Shown here in pieces: positions 18,280 through 25,099 of a stretch of 37,880 nucleotides of DNA. The DNA is taken from positions 1 to 37,880 of IMG/VR virus record IMGVR_UViG_3300031511_000003; one strand, written 5' to 3'. A program made the translations under genes and the position numbers. Positions within the stretch are counted from its first letter, which is position 1. The number at the start of each line of letters is the position of its first letter. This stretch comes from a virus. The notes under the pieces were generated by a model, which had not been told where the DNA came from, ran no database searches, and worked only from the letters and a program-made list of their open reading frames with translations.

Positions 18280-18660
18280 TCAAGCCTTAACCGGCTTTCC
18301 GAGAGAGGCCTGTATCTCACCAATCTCGGAGTCCAGCTTCCTGACAATCTCAAGGGCTTCGTCAGGCGCGCTGGCGAAGTCCCTCCAAGCCTTCATTTCT
18401 CCTATCAGCTGGTCTCTTTCCGCCCCGAAGACATTGGGCAACCTCTCCAGAATGTCGGAGATAACCAGTGATGTCCGCTTCCTGACCTCCTGCCATGCAG
18501 GCTGTTTGGCGGCGTCCGCGAGTGCACGGAAAGCCTGAGCTTTCTTTGCCTTGGACACCATCCTCTGCTGAAGAACCTTGACCTCGCTGAATGCCTCTGG
18601 AAACATTGGCGGCTTGCTCAGCCTGTCGATCAGAGTCCTGTCGTTAGGCCCCCCGGCCAT
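18280..18660 (-). CDS. small helical protein between portal and scaffold
   Basis: This 126-aa protein starts three bases after the portal stop. It is almost wholly helical, with a Lys/Ala-rich helix near residues 35-55 and long amphipathic helices after that. It may assist portal or capsid assembly, judging from its place. No family was recognised and no catalytic residue is evident. Confidence 0.75.
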   Translation of the reverse strand: MAGGPNDRTLIDRLSKPPMFPEAFSEVKVLQQRMVSKAKKAQAFRALADAAKQPAWQEVRKRTSLVISDILERLPNVFGAERDQLIGEMKAWRDFASAPDEALEIVRKLDSEIGEIQASLGKPVKA

Positions 18661-18662
18661 GT

Positions 18663-20762
18663 CTAACCTCCTTGCGTTCCAGCCCTTGCTTCAGCCGCAA
18701 GCTGCTGGCCAACCCCCGCCGCATTCTGAGCGAGCGGGTAGGCAGGCTTCTCAGGTGTTCCCGTAGGGGCTGGCATACCACCGGGAGACATCTGAGGATT
18801 CGAAGCTTGGTCCCTGAGTCTTTCCATCCACATGTCGTGGTTGAGCGAGTGCGCCCTGAAGATGCTCTGCACCTCGGGCTTGAGGTCGTCGAAGGCGGGA
18901 GACAGGAACAGCTGCTCAAGCAACCTGCTGTGCTCCGGATGGTTGTGCCAAGACTTGACCTTGACCTCGATGCCCTTGAGCATGAGTCTGTTCTCATCTT
19001 CCTGAGATACAGGCTCATACGTTTCATCCGGCGGGAAGATGTAATCAGCCTCCCGATTCCCGAACAGGTCCGTCCAGACTATCCTGAAGAGCCTGCTCCA
19101 GTTGACTCCCATAGCAACCTGCGGGTTTGCCGAAGCCCTCTCCATGAAAGCCATCATCTGCTGGCCACGGATGCCGAGCAGTTCGATCTGCGGGGCCACC
19201 ATGATTTCGAACTTGGCGGGGCCTTGCAGCTTGTCAGGAGTCACCTTGAAGTGCTCGTATCCACCTGTCTCTCCTGAGCTTACGACCAAACGCTCTTCCT
19301 TCAAGAACTGGTGGTTGTTGGCGTGAGCAATCTCAAGGAACCGCTTGGTCACGTTCTTGGACATGGATACAATGACGCTCTTGATTCGCTCGTTGGCTTC
19401 GCGGGTACGAGTCAATGCCTCGGTTGCGGTGCCGCCCTCGGCTGTGCCGTAGTAAAGGCGGGTGGTCCCGGTGGTCTCAACGATGTCCTGCTTGGTCATG
19501 GCCTCGGCCATTCGCGCAACCGCTGTCATATCAGGGACATACAGCGGCTCGACACCCCTGTTGTTGCTGGTCCTGAGGAACTTGCCGGGAGCGGCCACCA
19601 TCTGCTCGTCCTCTACGTTGGCCGAGTCTTCGACCTTGAGCATCGGGTTGGCGATGATAGCGGCAGAGTGGTTGACCGTATTGCGCATGTCGTTGAGGTC
19701 CTGCACGAGCCAGATGATAGGCTCGATGACCCCCATGCTGTAGAGCTTGCCCTTCTCGGATGTGTACTGGTTGAAGACGTATGGCCTGCGCTTGTGCCAG
19801 AGCTTGTTCTCCTGAATCCTGACGCAAACCTCTTCATTCAGGTAGGTTACAACGCTCTCGGTACGCGAGCCATCAGCCTCTACCGGGTTGAGGCCCCACC
19901 ATTCCGTGACGATGATGTCGTCCTCTCCCTTGGTCGGCATCATAGCGTTGTCGAAGGCCCAGTATCTCAGGTCCTCGCCAAGCCCTGTAGCTAGCTTGGC
20001 CTTCTTCTTGCCGAGTTCATCTACCTGCTTGTGGGTGATGTTCTCGTAGATGCCACGGGTAATCATCTCGTGAACATACTCTTTGTTCTTGCGCGTCCTG
20101 TCGCCGCATCCCGGTCCCTTGGTCACCGGATCGTCGTATCTCGGGTCTGCGATGAAATCGAAGATTTCCAGAGGCCAGAGTTCAGTGCGATCACGATTTG
20201 CTTCGAACGTCTTTTCGAGCCACTTGCCCTTCTTGGTCCCGACCTCCACACCGTTCTCGTAGACAGGCTTCTCTTCGCGCTCTCGGTAGAGGTACTCCTG
20301 CTTCTCGTAGATGTAAGGCGTCTTGGCCGCTGCGAAGCCCTGAATGCACATGATGCGGACGAACATCTCCAGACGCTTGCGGAAGTCGCCGTCCTCCATC
20401 TGCTCGCGCATCAGCTTCTCGATTGCCTGCGCCTGACCGGGACGCCGCTCTTCGAGACTGAGGGCGCGGAACCAGTTGTCGGTCGGCATCAGCGCTTCGA
20501 GGATGCGCGGTACCAGACTCTCCACGGCCTTGAAAGGCTCAGGAACGTGGGTGGACTGAGAACCGGGATAGAAGCGGCTGACGGGATCGCCGCGCCACAG
20601 CCTTTCCAGCATGATCCACTTGGATTCCAAGTACCCTCGCCCGTTGATGATGTTCTTGATGTTGGTGAGCGCATAGTTGCCGACACGCTCGCGTACATCC
20701 GGATTCGTAACGAGATTCGGGCCGAAGTTCTTGACCTCGTCTAGCTTCTTCTTATCAACCAT
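18663..20762 (-). CDS. portal protein
   Basis: This 699-aa protein has ATG 20762 with GGAGGGAG just upstream. Typical portal features include an N-terminal helix, then YPGSQSTHVPEPFKAVESLV near residue 65 and the helical PIIWLVQDLNDMRNTVNHSA near residue 345. The following ANPML segment and the TATEALTRTREANERIK helix (about 450) are also typical. Length fits the long portals of short-tailed phages. The last 60 residues are Pro/Gly/Ala-rich and probably disordered. The protein forms the dodecameric DNA gate at one capsid vertex. Order relative to terminase and capsid is normal, except that a cargo block of glycan-type enzymes separates it from the terminase. Confidence 0.9.
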   Translation of the reverse strand: MVDKKKLDEVKNFGPNLVTNPDVRERVGNYALTNIKNIINGRGYLESKWIMLERLWRGDPVSRFYPGSQSTHVPEPFKAVESLVPRILEALMPTDNWFRALSLEERRPGQAQAIEKLMREQMEDGDFRKRLEMFVRIMCIQGFAAAKTPYIYEKQEYLYREREEKPVYENGVEVGTKKGKWLEKTFEANRDRTELWPLEIFDFIADPRYDDPVTKGPGCGDRTRKNKEYVHEMITRGIYENITHKQVDELGKKKAKLATGLGEDLRYWAFDNAMMPTKGEDDIIVTEWWGLNPVEADGSRTESVVTYLNEEVCVRIQENKLWHKRRPYVFNQYTSEKGKLYSMGVIEPIIWLVQDLNDMRNTVNHSAAIIANPMLKVEDSANVEDEQMVAAPGKFLRTSNNRGVEPLYVPDMTAVARMAEAMTKQDIVETTGTTRLYYGTAEGGTATEALTRTREANERIKSVIVSMSKNVTKRFLEIAHANNHQFLKEERLVVSSGETGGYEHFKVTPDKLQGPAKFEIMVAPQIELLGIRGQQMMAFMERASANPQVAMGVNWSRLFRIVWTDLFGNREADYIFPPDETYEPVSQEDENRLMLKGIEVKVKSWHNHPEHSRLLEQLFLSPAFDDLKPEVQSIFRAHSLNHDMWMERLRDQASNPQMSPGGMPAPTGTPEKPAYPLAQNAAGVGQQLAAEARAGTQGG

Positions 20763-21544
20763 TCTGACTCCCTCCGAGGAAGTATCATGTCGAGCGGCCC
20801 TGAATACGGTGACTCATTCACGATGGTCGCTCCAAGCTTCTTCGCCTTCTCCGCTACCCAGCGGAACGCAGGTAGCACTACATTCAAGTCTCCCAGATGG
20901 CAACCTTCTTTCCGTCCATCTCCGTAGCAATGAGAGCCAGTCGGAAGGTCGTAGCGCAAATCCACACCAAGTAAACGAATGTCTCTGAACCCCATGAGCA
21001 GGACTGCTTCCAAGGCGTAGGTGGCAGTGTTCGACGAGAAACGGAACTGCCCATCCCTCGGTAGCTGAGGAACCGGGGTCGAGTTCCGTGGGTGATATAC
21101 GTCCCACCATTTAACGTCCCGCTTTCTTTCCGCGCTTAGCTTCCGCTCTACGGCGCGCCTGCTCCCTCGCCAGAGCAGCAGCTCCGCGCGACTTTGGTTT
21201 ATTCTTTGGATTTCCCACTCGAATACGACGGTGTCTGCTATCAGCAGCATTTCCGGCGTAGTAGTCCTTAATATCCTGTTCACTCCGACCGTGCATTCCT
21301 GTGCCACTAAGTCGGAGATTCTCATCAGGTTCAAACTTGATGAATTGCCCAGCACGTACACGATCCCCTGTCTTGTATCTTTCAAACTCGCTATGGAAAG
21401 CTTGCTCGTCAATCCTCTCGAACGTTGGTGATAGTACTCCCTCAGGTGAGAGGTTGTATATCTTGATGCCTTTGCTCTTTGCATAAGCTGCTGCCGCCTT
21501 GAAAAATAGGAGGACCCTCTTGGTATTGAACGGAAACGCCCCAC
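20741..21544 (-). CDS. second DUF115/MptE-like protein, overlapping the first out of frame
   Basis: The longest frame gives 267 aa from 21544. A GTG at 21355, nine bases after AGGGG, would give 204 aa. The domain begins at VLGNSSSLN (residue 64) and continues with VGVNRIL, an IADT stretch, RDIRLLGVDLRYD near residue 190 and a final NESPYSGPLD. These match the same blocks in the next upstream protein. This is the DUF115/MptE-like fold, related to sialyltransferase-type folds. The activity is unknown; a nucleotide-linked transferase role is a family guess. The coding region shares 245-434 bp with the upstream gene in another frame, and both frames look conserved. Its end overlaps the portal start by 22 bp. 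Confidence 0.7.
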   Translation of the reverse strand: MGRFRSIPRGSSYFSRRQQLMQRAKASRYTTSHLREYYHQRSRGLTSKLSIASLKDTRQGIVYVLGNSSSLNLMRISDLVAQECTVGVNRILRTTTPEMLLIADTVVFEWEIQRINQSRAELLLWRGSRRAVERKLSAERKRDVKWWDVYHPRNSTPVPQLPRDGQFRFSSNTATYALEAVLLMGFRDIRLLGVDLRYDLPTGSHCYGDGRKEGCHLGDLNVVLPAFRWVAEKAKKLGATIVNESPYSGPLDMILPRRESEWLIRRS

Positions 21545-22241
21545 GCTTCTTGCCCTCCCCGAAGAAGTGAGTCCTCTTCTTGTCTTTCCAGACCAAGTCG
21601 ACGCCGCAGATGCCTATCGGGTTAGCGCCCATGGCCAAGGCTACCTGTAACATACAATACGCGATATTCGCTCCGCTCGGCATGAATTCGTCAAGATTGG
21701 TCTGGACTGCCGGGAGTCTGCCGCGAGACACACGCTTGTCATTGCAGTAGTAGGTGAACACCCATTCCGGCACTCTGGCCGGGAACGGAGTTGTGCTGGC
21801 CACGGCCCTGTATCTGTACCATTCGTAGCTCGGCAAGTCCTGCACGGGAGTGCGCCTGCAACTTACCTCCGGGTCGAAGAGGGTTTCTGACAGGACGCGC
21901 GTACCCTTGTATCCGCAGATACGCTGGTATTGCTCCATGTATGGGGCGCGGTCCACGACCGTGAAGAACTCCGGATGCTTGGGAAGTTCGAGGCAGCGAT
22001 TGCAACCTATCGTCGTAAAGTCGAATACCTTGTCCAAGTCCATGTGGTTGAGCGAGTAGGCATTGCCCATCACTATCATCGGCCTGCCGCTCATGGTTCC
22101 GTGCAGCTTGCTGCCCTTGGCCACGTTCTTGCCGAGGAAGTTGATGTCCGTCCCTCTGGCCATCATGCGCTGCTTGACCAGCTTCTGCTCTTCAGCGAGC
22201 ATGGCATGGCGCGAGTACCTTCCGTATGTATGCCTGCTCAT
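21111..22241 (-). CDS. DUF115/MptE-like protein with basic C-terminal tail
   Basis: ATG 22241 overlaps the upstream stop as ATGA; 376 aa. The domain starts at VMGNAYSLN (residues 57-65), followed by TIGCNRCLEL, a FFTVVDRAP stretch, the helix IAYCMLQVALAMG and IGICGVDL (209-216), ending near NLSPEGVL (263-270). After that comes a tail of about 105 residues, rich in Lys/Arg and Ala at its end. The fold is of the DUF115/MptE type, so a sugar- or nucleotide-transfer function in a surface-modification pathway is possible. The tail is out-of-frame with the start of the paralogous gene. The neighbouring glycosyltransferase supports a glycan-linked role. Confidence 0.75.
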   Translation of the reverse strand: MSRHTYGRYSRHAMLAEEQKLVKQRMMARGTDINFLGKNVAKGSKLHGTMSGRPMIVMGNAYSLNHMDLDKVFDFTTIGCNRCLELPKHPEFFTVVDRAPYMEQYQRICGYKGTRVLSETLFDPEVSCRRTPVQDLPSYEWYRYRAVASTTPFPARVPEWVFTYYCNDKRVSRGRLPAVQTNLDEFMPSGANIAYCMLQVALAMGANPIGICGVDLVWKDKKRTHFFGEGKKRGAFPFNTKRVLLFFKAAAAYAKSKGIKIYNLSPEGVLSPTFERIDEQAFHSEFERYKTGDRVRAGQFIKFEPDENLRLSGTGMHGRSEQDIKDYYAGNAADSRHRRIRVGNPKNKPKSRGAAALAREQARRRAEAKRGKKAGR

Positions 22242-23317
22242 TGCCACACCGGGGCGTTCTCAAACGCTGGCAAGTACATGTTCTTGAGCAGCACATCCGG
22301 ACGCCAATACCGCTCCATCCATCGGCGGCTGTCTTCCATCATCTCGGCCAACTGGCACGGATTCTCTTTCAGGTAGACGATGGTATCGTACAGGCTGTCG
22401 ACGTTGCACCGCAGCCAAGGCAAGCTCCCGCAGCCAGTTATGGACTGTACGATTGACCGAACCTTCTCGTTCACGTAATTGATGGCCAACTGTCCGTGGC
22501 TGCAAGCTTCCAGAGTGCAGCGATGATAGCTCCCCGTAACAACCTCGTCCAAGACGATGTGGCATTGACGCCTCGCTTTCATGCATTGTTCGAATGGAAC
22601 CCCTGTGAACTCCTTGATCGTGATGTCGCCTCTTCGAGCGAGCTTGTCAAGTATCGGCTTGGTTTCGGGGTAGCCTTTGCTGCTGTACGGCAGTCTGTCC
22701 CTGCACAGAAGTGCGTGTCCGTGCTTGTTGCTTGGGGCGTAGGCAATGATGAACTTCTCGCATGGCTCTGCGCGTTCGCCCTTGTATGGCGGAGTCATGA
22801 GGGGATGATCGATGTCGACGAGGTTGGGGAGCACCGGCAGACCGGGATAAAGAAGTGCGTGGCCCTGCGCGATGACGTATGCCGGTGCTCCCGCCTTCTC
22901 CCATCTGCGGTCCACCCTATGCGGTTCTGAATGGTAGTATGCAAGCAGCCGCTTGCCGCGAAAGAATCGTGAGAGGTGGGCAGTGCGGGGGTGTCGAGCA
23001 CCGTTGTGGAGCATTATCACATCTGCCCACCCCACGATTTCTTCGGCCTTGCGGACGTTTGACCAGTTGACATCGGGGTTGTTCCACTTGCGACCGTCCC
23101 CGTAACCGGGGTGTCCGGTAAGCGTCCTGCATTCGTGCTGCGTGTACTTGTTGATGATGTCCTTCAGGATGAACGGTACGCCTGCAACCGGCGTCGGGGA
23201 CAGCATCAGAATCTTCATCTTGCCCTGATGCGGCCCTGACTTCATAGCGCGCCCGGTGACCGTGTGCGACATGGCCAAGGCTCGCTTGTACTGCTGTGCC
23301 CGGTTGTACCTGCCCAT
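22238..23317 (-). CDS. GT-B fold glycosyltransferase
   Basis: ATG 23317 overlaps the upstream stop as TGATG; 359 aa. The N-terminal domain starts with MKILMLSPTPVAGVPFILKD (residues 34-53), a Rossmann-like strand and a Gly loop as in GT4-like enzymes. The C-terminal domain has FIIAYAPSNKHG near residue 190 and HIVLDEVVTGSYHRCTLEAC near residue 255-275. The latter matches the acidic/EACS region that binds the sugar nucleotide in GT-B enzymes. It probably transfers a sugar to a host surface glycan, virion protein or DNA base. The acceptor cannot be told from sequence. It sits in a block with sulfotransferase-like and methyltransferase genes. Confidence 0.8.
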   Translation of the reverse strand: MGRYNRAQQYKRALAMSHTVTGRAMKSGPHQGKMKILMLSPTPVAGVPFILKDIINKYTQHECRTLTGHPGYGDGRKWNNPDVNWSNVRKAEEIVGWADVIMLHNGARHPRTAHLSRFFRGKRLLAYYHSEPHRVDRRWEKAGAPAYVIAQGHALLYPGLPVLPNLVDIDHPLMTPPYKGERAEPCEKFIIAYAPSNKHGHALLCRDRLPYSSKGYPETKPILDKLARRGDITIKEFTGVPFEQCMKARRQCHIVLDEVVTGSYHRCTLEACSHGQLAINYVNEKVRSIVQSITGCGSLPWLRCNVDSLYDTIVYLKENPCQLAEMMEDSRRWMERYWRPDVLLKNMYLPAFENAPVWQ

Positions 23318-23430
23318 CACTTGCCGGCCCTCTTGCTGAGGATGCCACGGATCATAACGGTTATCCCATAGACCAGCAGGCATCCTTGAGTCAGGGTGCC
23401 AATAACCACTAAGCACTCCAGCCAGATCAC
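23317..23430 (-). CDS. 37-aa single-span membrane protein
   Basis: GTG 23430 overlaps the methyltransferase stop as GTGA, with AGGA eight bases upstream. The product is hydrophobic from residue 2 to about 29, with a VVIGTLTQGCLLVYGITVMI core, and ends in a basic tail (SKRAGK). This is the layout of a small single-pass membrane protein. Its stop overlaps the glycosyltransferase start as TGATG. It could anchor or regulate the enzymes around it, or be a small lysis-like protein, but it has no holin signature that I can identify. Confidence 0.65.
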   Translation of the reverse strand: MIWLECLVVIGTLTQGCLLVYGITVMIRGILSKRAGK

Positions 23431-23960
23431 CGGTCTATCCTGACCACGAGAAGCCTCTCGTTCTTCGCCCCACGGAGAACCACGTGCCGGTAGGGATTGA
23501 AATCCGCGAGGCCCCACCGGCACTTGTGGTCCTGATACGGATTAGGCTTCCTCCTTTTCATCTGCGTGGGACAGTTCGGAGTGGACACGATGACCCACTT
23601 GGCCCCAAGACCTCGGAGGACTGTGTGGCCCTCCTGCTTGGTCATGTGCTCGATCACGTCGCCCATGTAGACGAGATCGTACTGTGTGTCGAACTGGAAG
23701 TTCCTGATGTCGCCGACGTAGAGGTTGTTGTAGATTTCGTGGTGCCAAGGCTGCAAGTACTGCTGGTAGATTTCGATGCCGTCGATGCGCAACTGCCACT
23801 GCGGCTTCGAGTAGCGATGATGCGCCCAGCCTTCCAAGTACTCCCTGAACAGCAGCCCCCACTTGCCCATCCCGACGCCGACATCCAAGATGCTTCTGGG
23901 CCGCAACTTCATCACGTCGTGGATGACTGGCAGTATCCCGGTCGGGTCGCTGGTTGGCAT
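23427..23960 (-). CDS. SAM-dependent methyltransferase, class I
   Basis: ATG 23960 overlaps the upstream stop as TGATG; 177 aa. Motif I is ILDVGVGMG (residues 24-32), the acidic end of strand 2 is IDGIEIY (59-65), and a DVIEHM segment at 101-106 follows strand 4. These are the standard SAM-binding features. The C-terminal part contains STPNCPTQ and ends with a basic strand. The protein is short, so the target-recognition part is small. Substrate could be a sugar or small molecule, given the glycosyltransferase and sulfotransferase-like neighbours. Nothing suggests a DNA methyltransferase: no NPPY or PC motif is seen. Confidence 0.85.
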   Translation of the reverse strand: MPTSDPTGILPVIHDVMKLRPRSILDVGVGMGKWGLLFREYLEGWAHHRYSKPQWQLRIDGIEIYQQYLQPWHHEIYNNLYVGDIRNFQFDTQYDLVYMGDVIEHMTKQEGHTVLRGLGAKWVIVSTPNCPTQMKRRKPNPYQDHKCRWGLADFNPYRHVVLRGAKNERLLVVRIDR

Positions 23961-24574
23961 CAGAAGTCTCCGGTGTTCTTGTATCCGAACACGCGCATGA
24001 GCCGCTGGTCTACGGTCTGGATCGCCCGCTTCAACAGCTTCTTGTTGTACGCCTCCATCCACTTCTTCTTGGTGTACTTGGTCCTGTCGAACTTGCGCGC
24101 CGATTCCTCGCCACCGTGAATCGGGCGCATGATCTTGTTGCTGGTGATCCACTTCTTGCTGGTGCGAGTCAGGCCGAACTCCTTGGCGGCTTTGCCGATG
24201 ACCTTCTTGGAGTTGTCCAGCAAGTCTTCCGCCCTGATGATTGCGAGTGTCTGGTCGCCCAGCTTCATTGCGAGGAACTGAGCCATGCGCCTGTTCCAGA
24301 GCGGGATAGCCGCAGAGATGCAGAAACTCTTGAACTTGGCGACATCCTTGCTCTGCTTCTTGTAGTACTTGAAGATGCTCACGGCCCAGCTGAACGGATG
24401 CTTCACCGACAGCACTGACGGCACATGCGGCGGAGCGCCCAGTGGGGTGTGCTTGTCAGGCTCCCTGTTCAGAACCTTCACATCGAAGTTCTGCTCAAAG
24501 AGGAACTGAGTGTAGCACGTTCCGCTGCGTTGCAGCCCGTACTGCCGGATGAAGTTACTTACCTTTTCGGACAC
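23960..24574 (-). CDS. sulfotransferase-like protein
   Basis: The frame opens at GTG 24574, 204 aa, overlapping the preceding small gene by 16 bases; only a weak GGG lies upstream. Residues 13-21 (GLQRSGTCY) match the phosphosulfate-binding loop of PAPS-dependent sulfotransferases, and VKHPFSWAVS (57-66) matches the second PAPS-binding block. The C-terminal half is Lys/Arg-rich and helical. A sulfate-transfer role on a glycan would fit the neighbouring glycosyltransferase. The call rests on motif order, so I keep it as sulfotransferase-like. Sulfotransferases are uncommon in phages. Confidence 0.75.
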   Translation of the reverse strand: MSEKVSNFIRQYGLQRSGTCYTQFLFEQNFDVKVLNREPDKHTPLGAPPHVPSVLSVKHPFSWAVSIFKYYKKQSKDVAKFKSFCISAAIPLWNRRMAQFLAMKLGDQTLAIIRAEDLLDNSKKVIGKAAKEFGLTRTSKKWITSNKIMRPIHGGEESARKFDRTKYTKKKWMEAYNKKLLKRAIQTVDQRLMRVFGYKNTGDF

Positions 24575-24678
24575 TTTTGCCCAGCGGCCTTCCTGCGCCC
24601 CTTGTGCCCGCTCTTCCTCCGGTAACTGCCCTTGTAGGGGCCAGTACCGTCTCTCTTACCTCTTGCGTTTCTTGCCAC
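24559..24678 (-). CDS. 39-aa basic protein
   Basis: GTG 24678 lies five bases after an AGGGGG ribosome-binding site and overlaps the end of the upstream gene. The product is strongly basic, with GTGPYKGSYRRKSGHKGRRK in the middle and a final QKCPKR. The gene overlaps the sulfotransferase-like start. It looks like a small nucleic-acid-binding or virion protein. No function can be assigned. Its frame uses an arrangement similar to other tiny basic phage ORFs. Confidence 0.6.
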   Translation of the reverse strand: MARNARGKRDGTGPYKGSYRRKSGHKGRRKAAGQKCPKR

Positions 24679-24805
24679 CTGAACCCCCTTTGCTGTGCTT
24701 CTTGGCCCGGTACGCGGCGTAGGCCCGCTCGGCAGAAGCCTTGCTCTTGTACATGCACTTGCCGCTACCTATCCTGTACTTCTTCCCACATGACTTTACA
24801 GGCAT
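24656..24805 (-). CDS. 49-aa basic protein with conserved GSGKC stretch
   Basis: ATG 24805 is preceded by GAGGTG four to five bases upstream and follows the zinc-ribbon gene by three bases. The product begins MPVKSCGKKYRIGSGKCMYK and has an Ala/Tyr helix (AERAYAAYRAKK) and a Gly/Lys/Arg tail. Small proteins of this type are common near phage terminase genes, as I recall. They may bind nucleic acid. Function is unknown. Two cysteines could bind a metal together with a partner. Confidence 0.7.
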   Translation of the reverse strand: MPVKSCGKKYRIGSGKCMYKSKASAERAYAAYRAKKHSKGGSGGKKRKR

Positions 24806-24808
24806 TGC

Positions 24809-25099
24809 TCACCTCACCCATGGCCGCTGACTGCGACTCTGCCACTCGGCCTCCTGAACGGACGGTAGCGGGTTCTCGGGTATGCCGCCATGATAGTCCA
24901 GAGTATTGATGCGAATCTGCGTCGAACCGCAGTTCGGACAGGCGCGTATGCCCATCTGCCGTGCGTAGCTCTCGGTGCACTTGAACCCGCAGCCGGGAGT
25001 AATGCAAGTGAACGTCGGGTCGATGCGCCTGCCCGCCGCTCGCTTGCGGTCTATCTCGCGCCTGAACTGCATCTTCTCTTCTTCAGTGTACTCAGCCAT
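24809..25099 (-). CDS. zinc-ribbon protein
   Basis: This 96-aa protein has an ATG that overlaps the terminase end by eight bases. Residues about 1-27 form a charged helix. Then a zinc ribbon follows: a cysteine group TFTCITPGCGFKC (residues about 29-41) and CPNCGS about 12 residues later. The C-terminal part has Pro/Gln/Trp and ends in a basic residue. It may bind DNA or the terminase. The position just after the large terminase gene suggests a packaging-linked role, but this is inference. Confidence 0.8.
   Translation of the reverse strand: MAEYTEEEKMQFRREIDRKRAAGRRIDPTFTCITPGCGFKCTESYARQMGIRACPNCGSTQIRINTLDYHGGIPENPLPSVQEAEWQSRSQRPWVR

Noticed and set aside
23427-23960. DNA methyltransferase call
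   Set aside because: No NPPY-, DPPY- or PC-type catalytic motif is present. Only the SAM-binding motifs can be seen.
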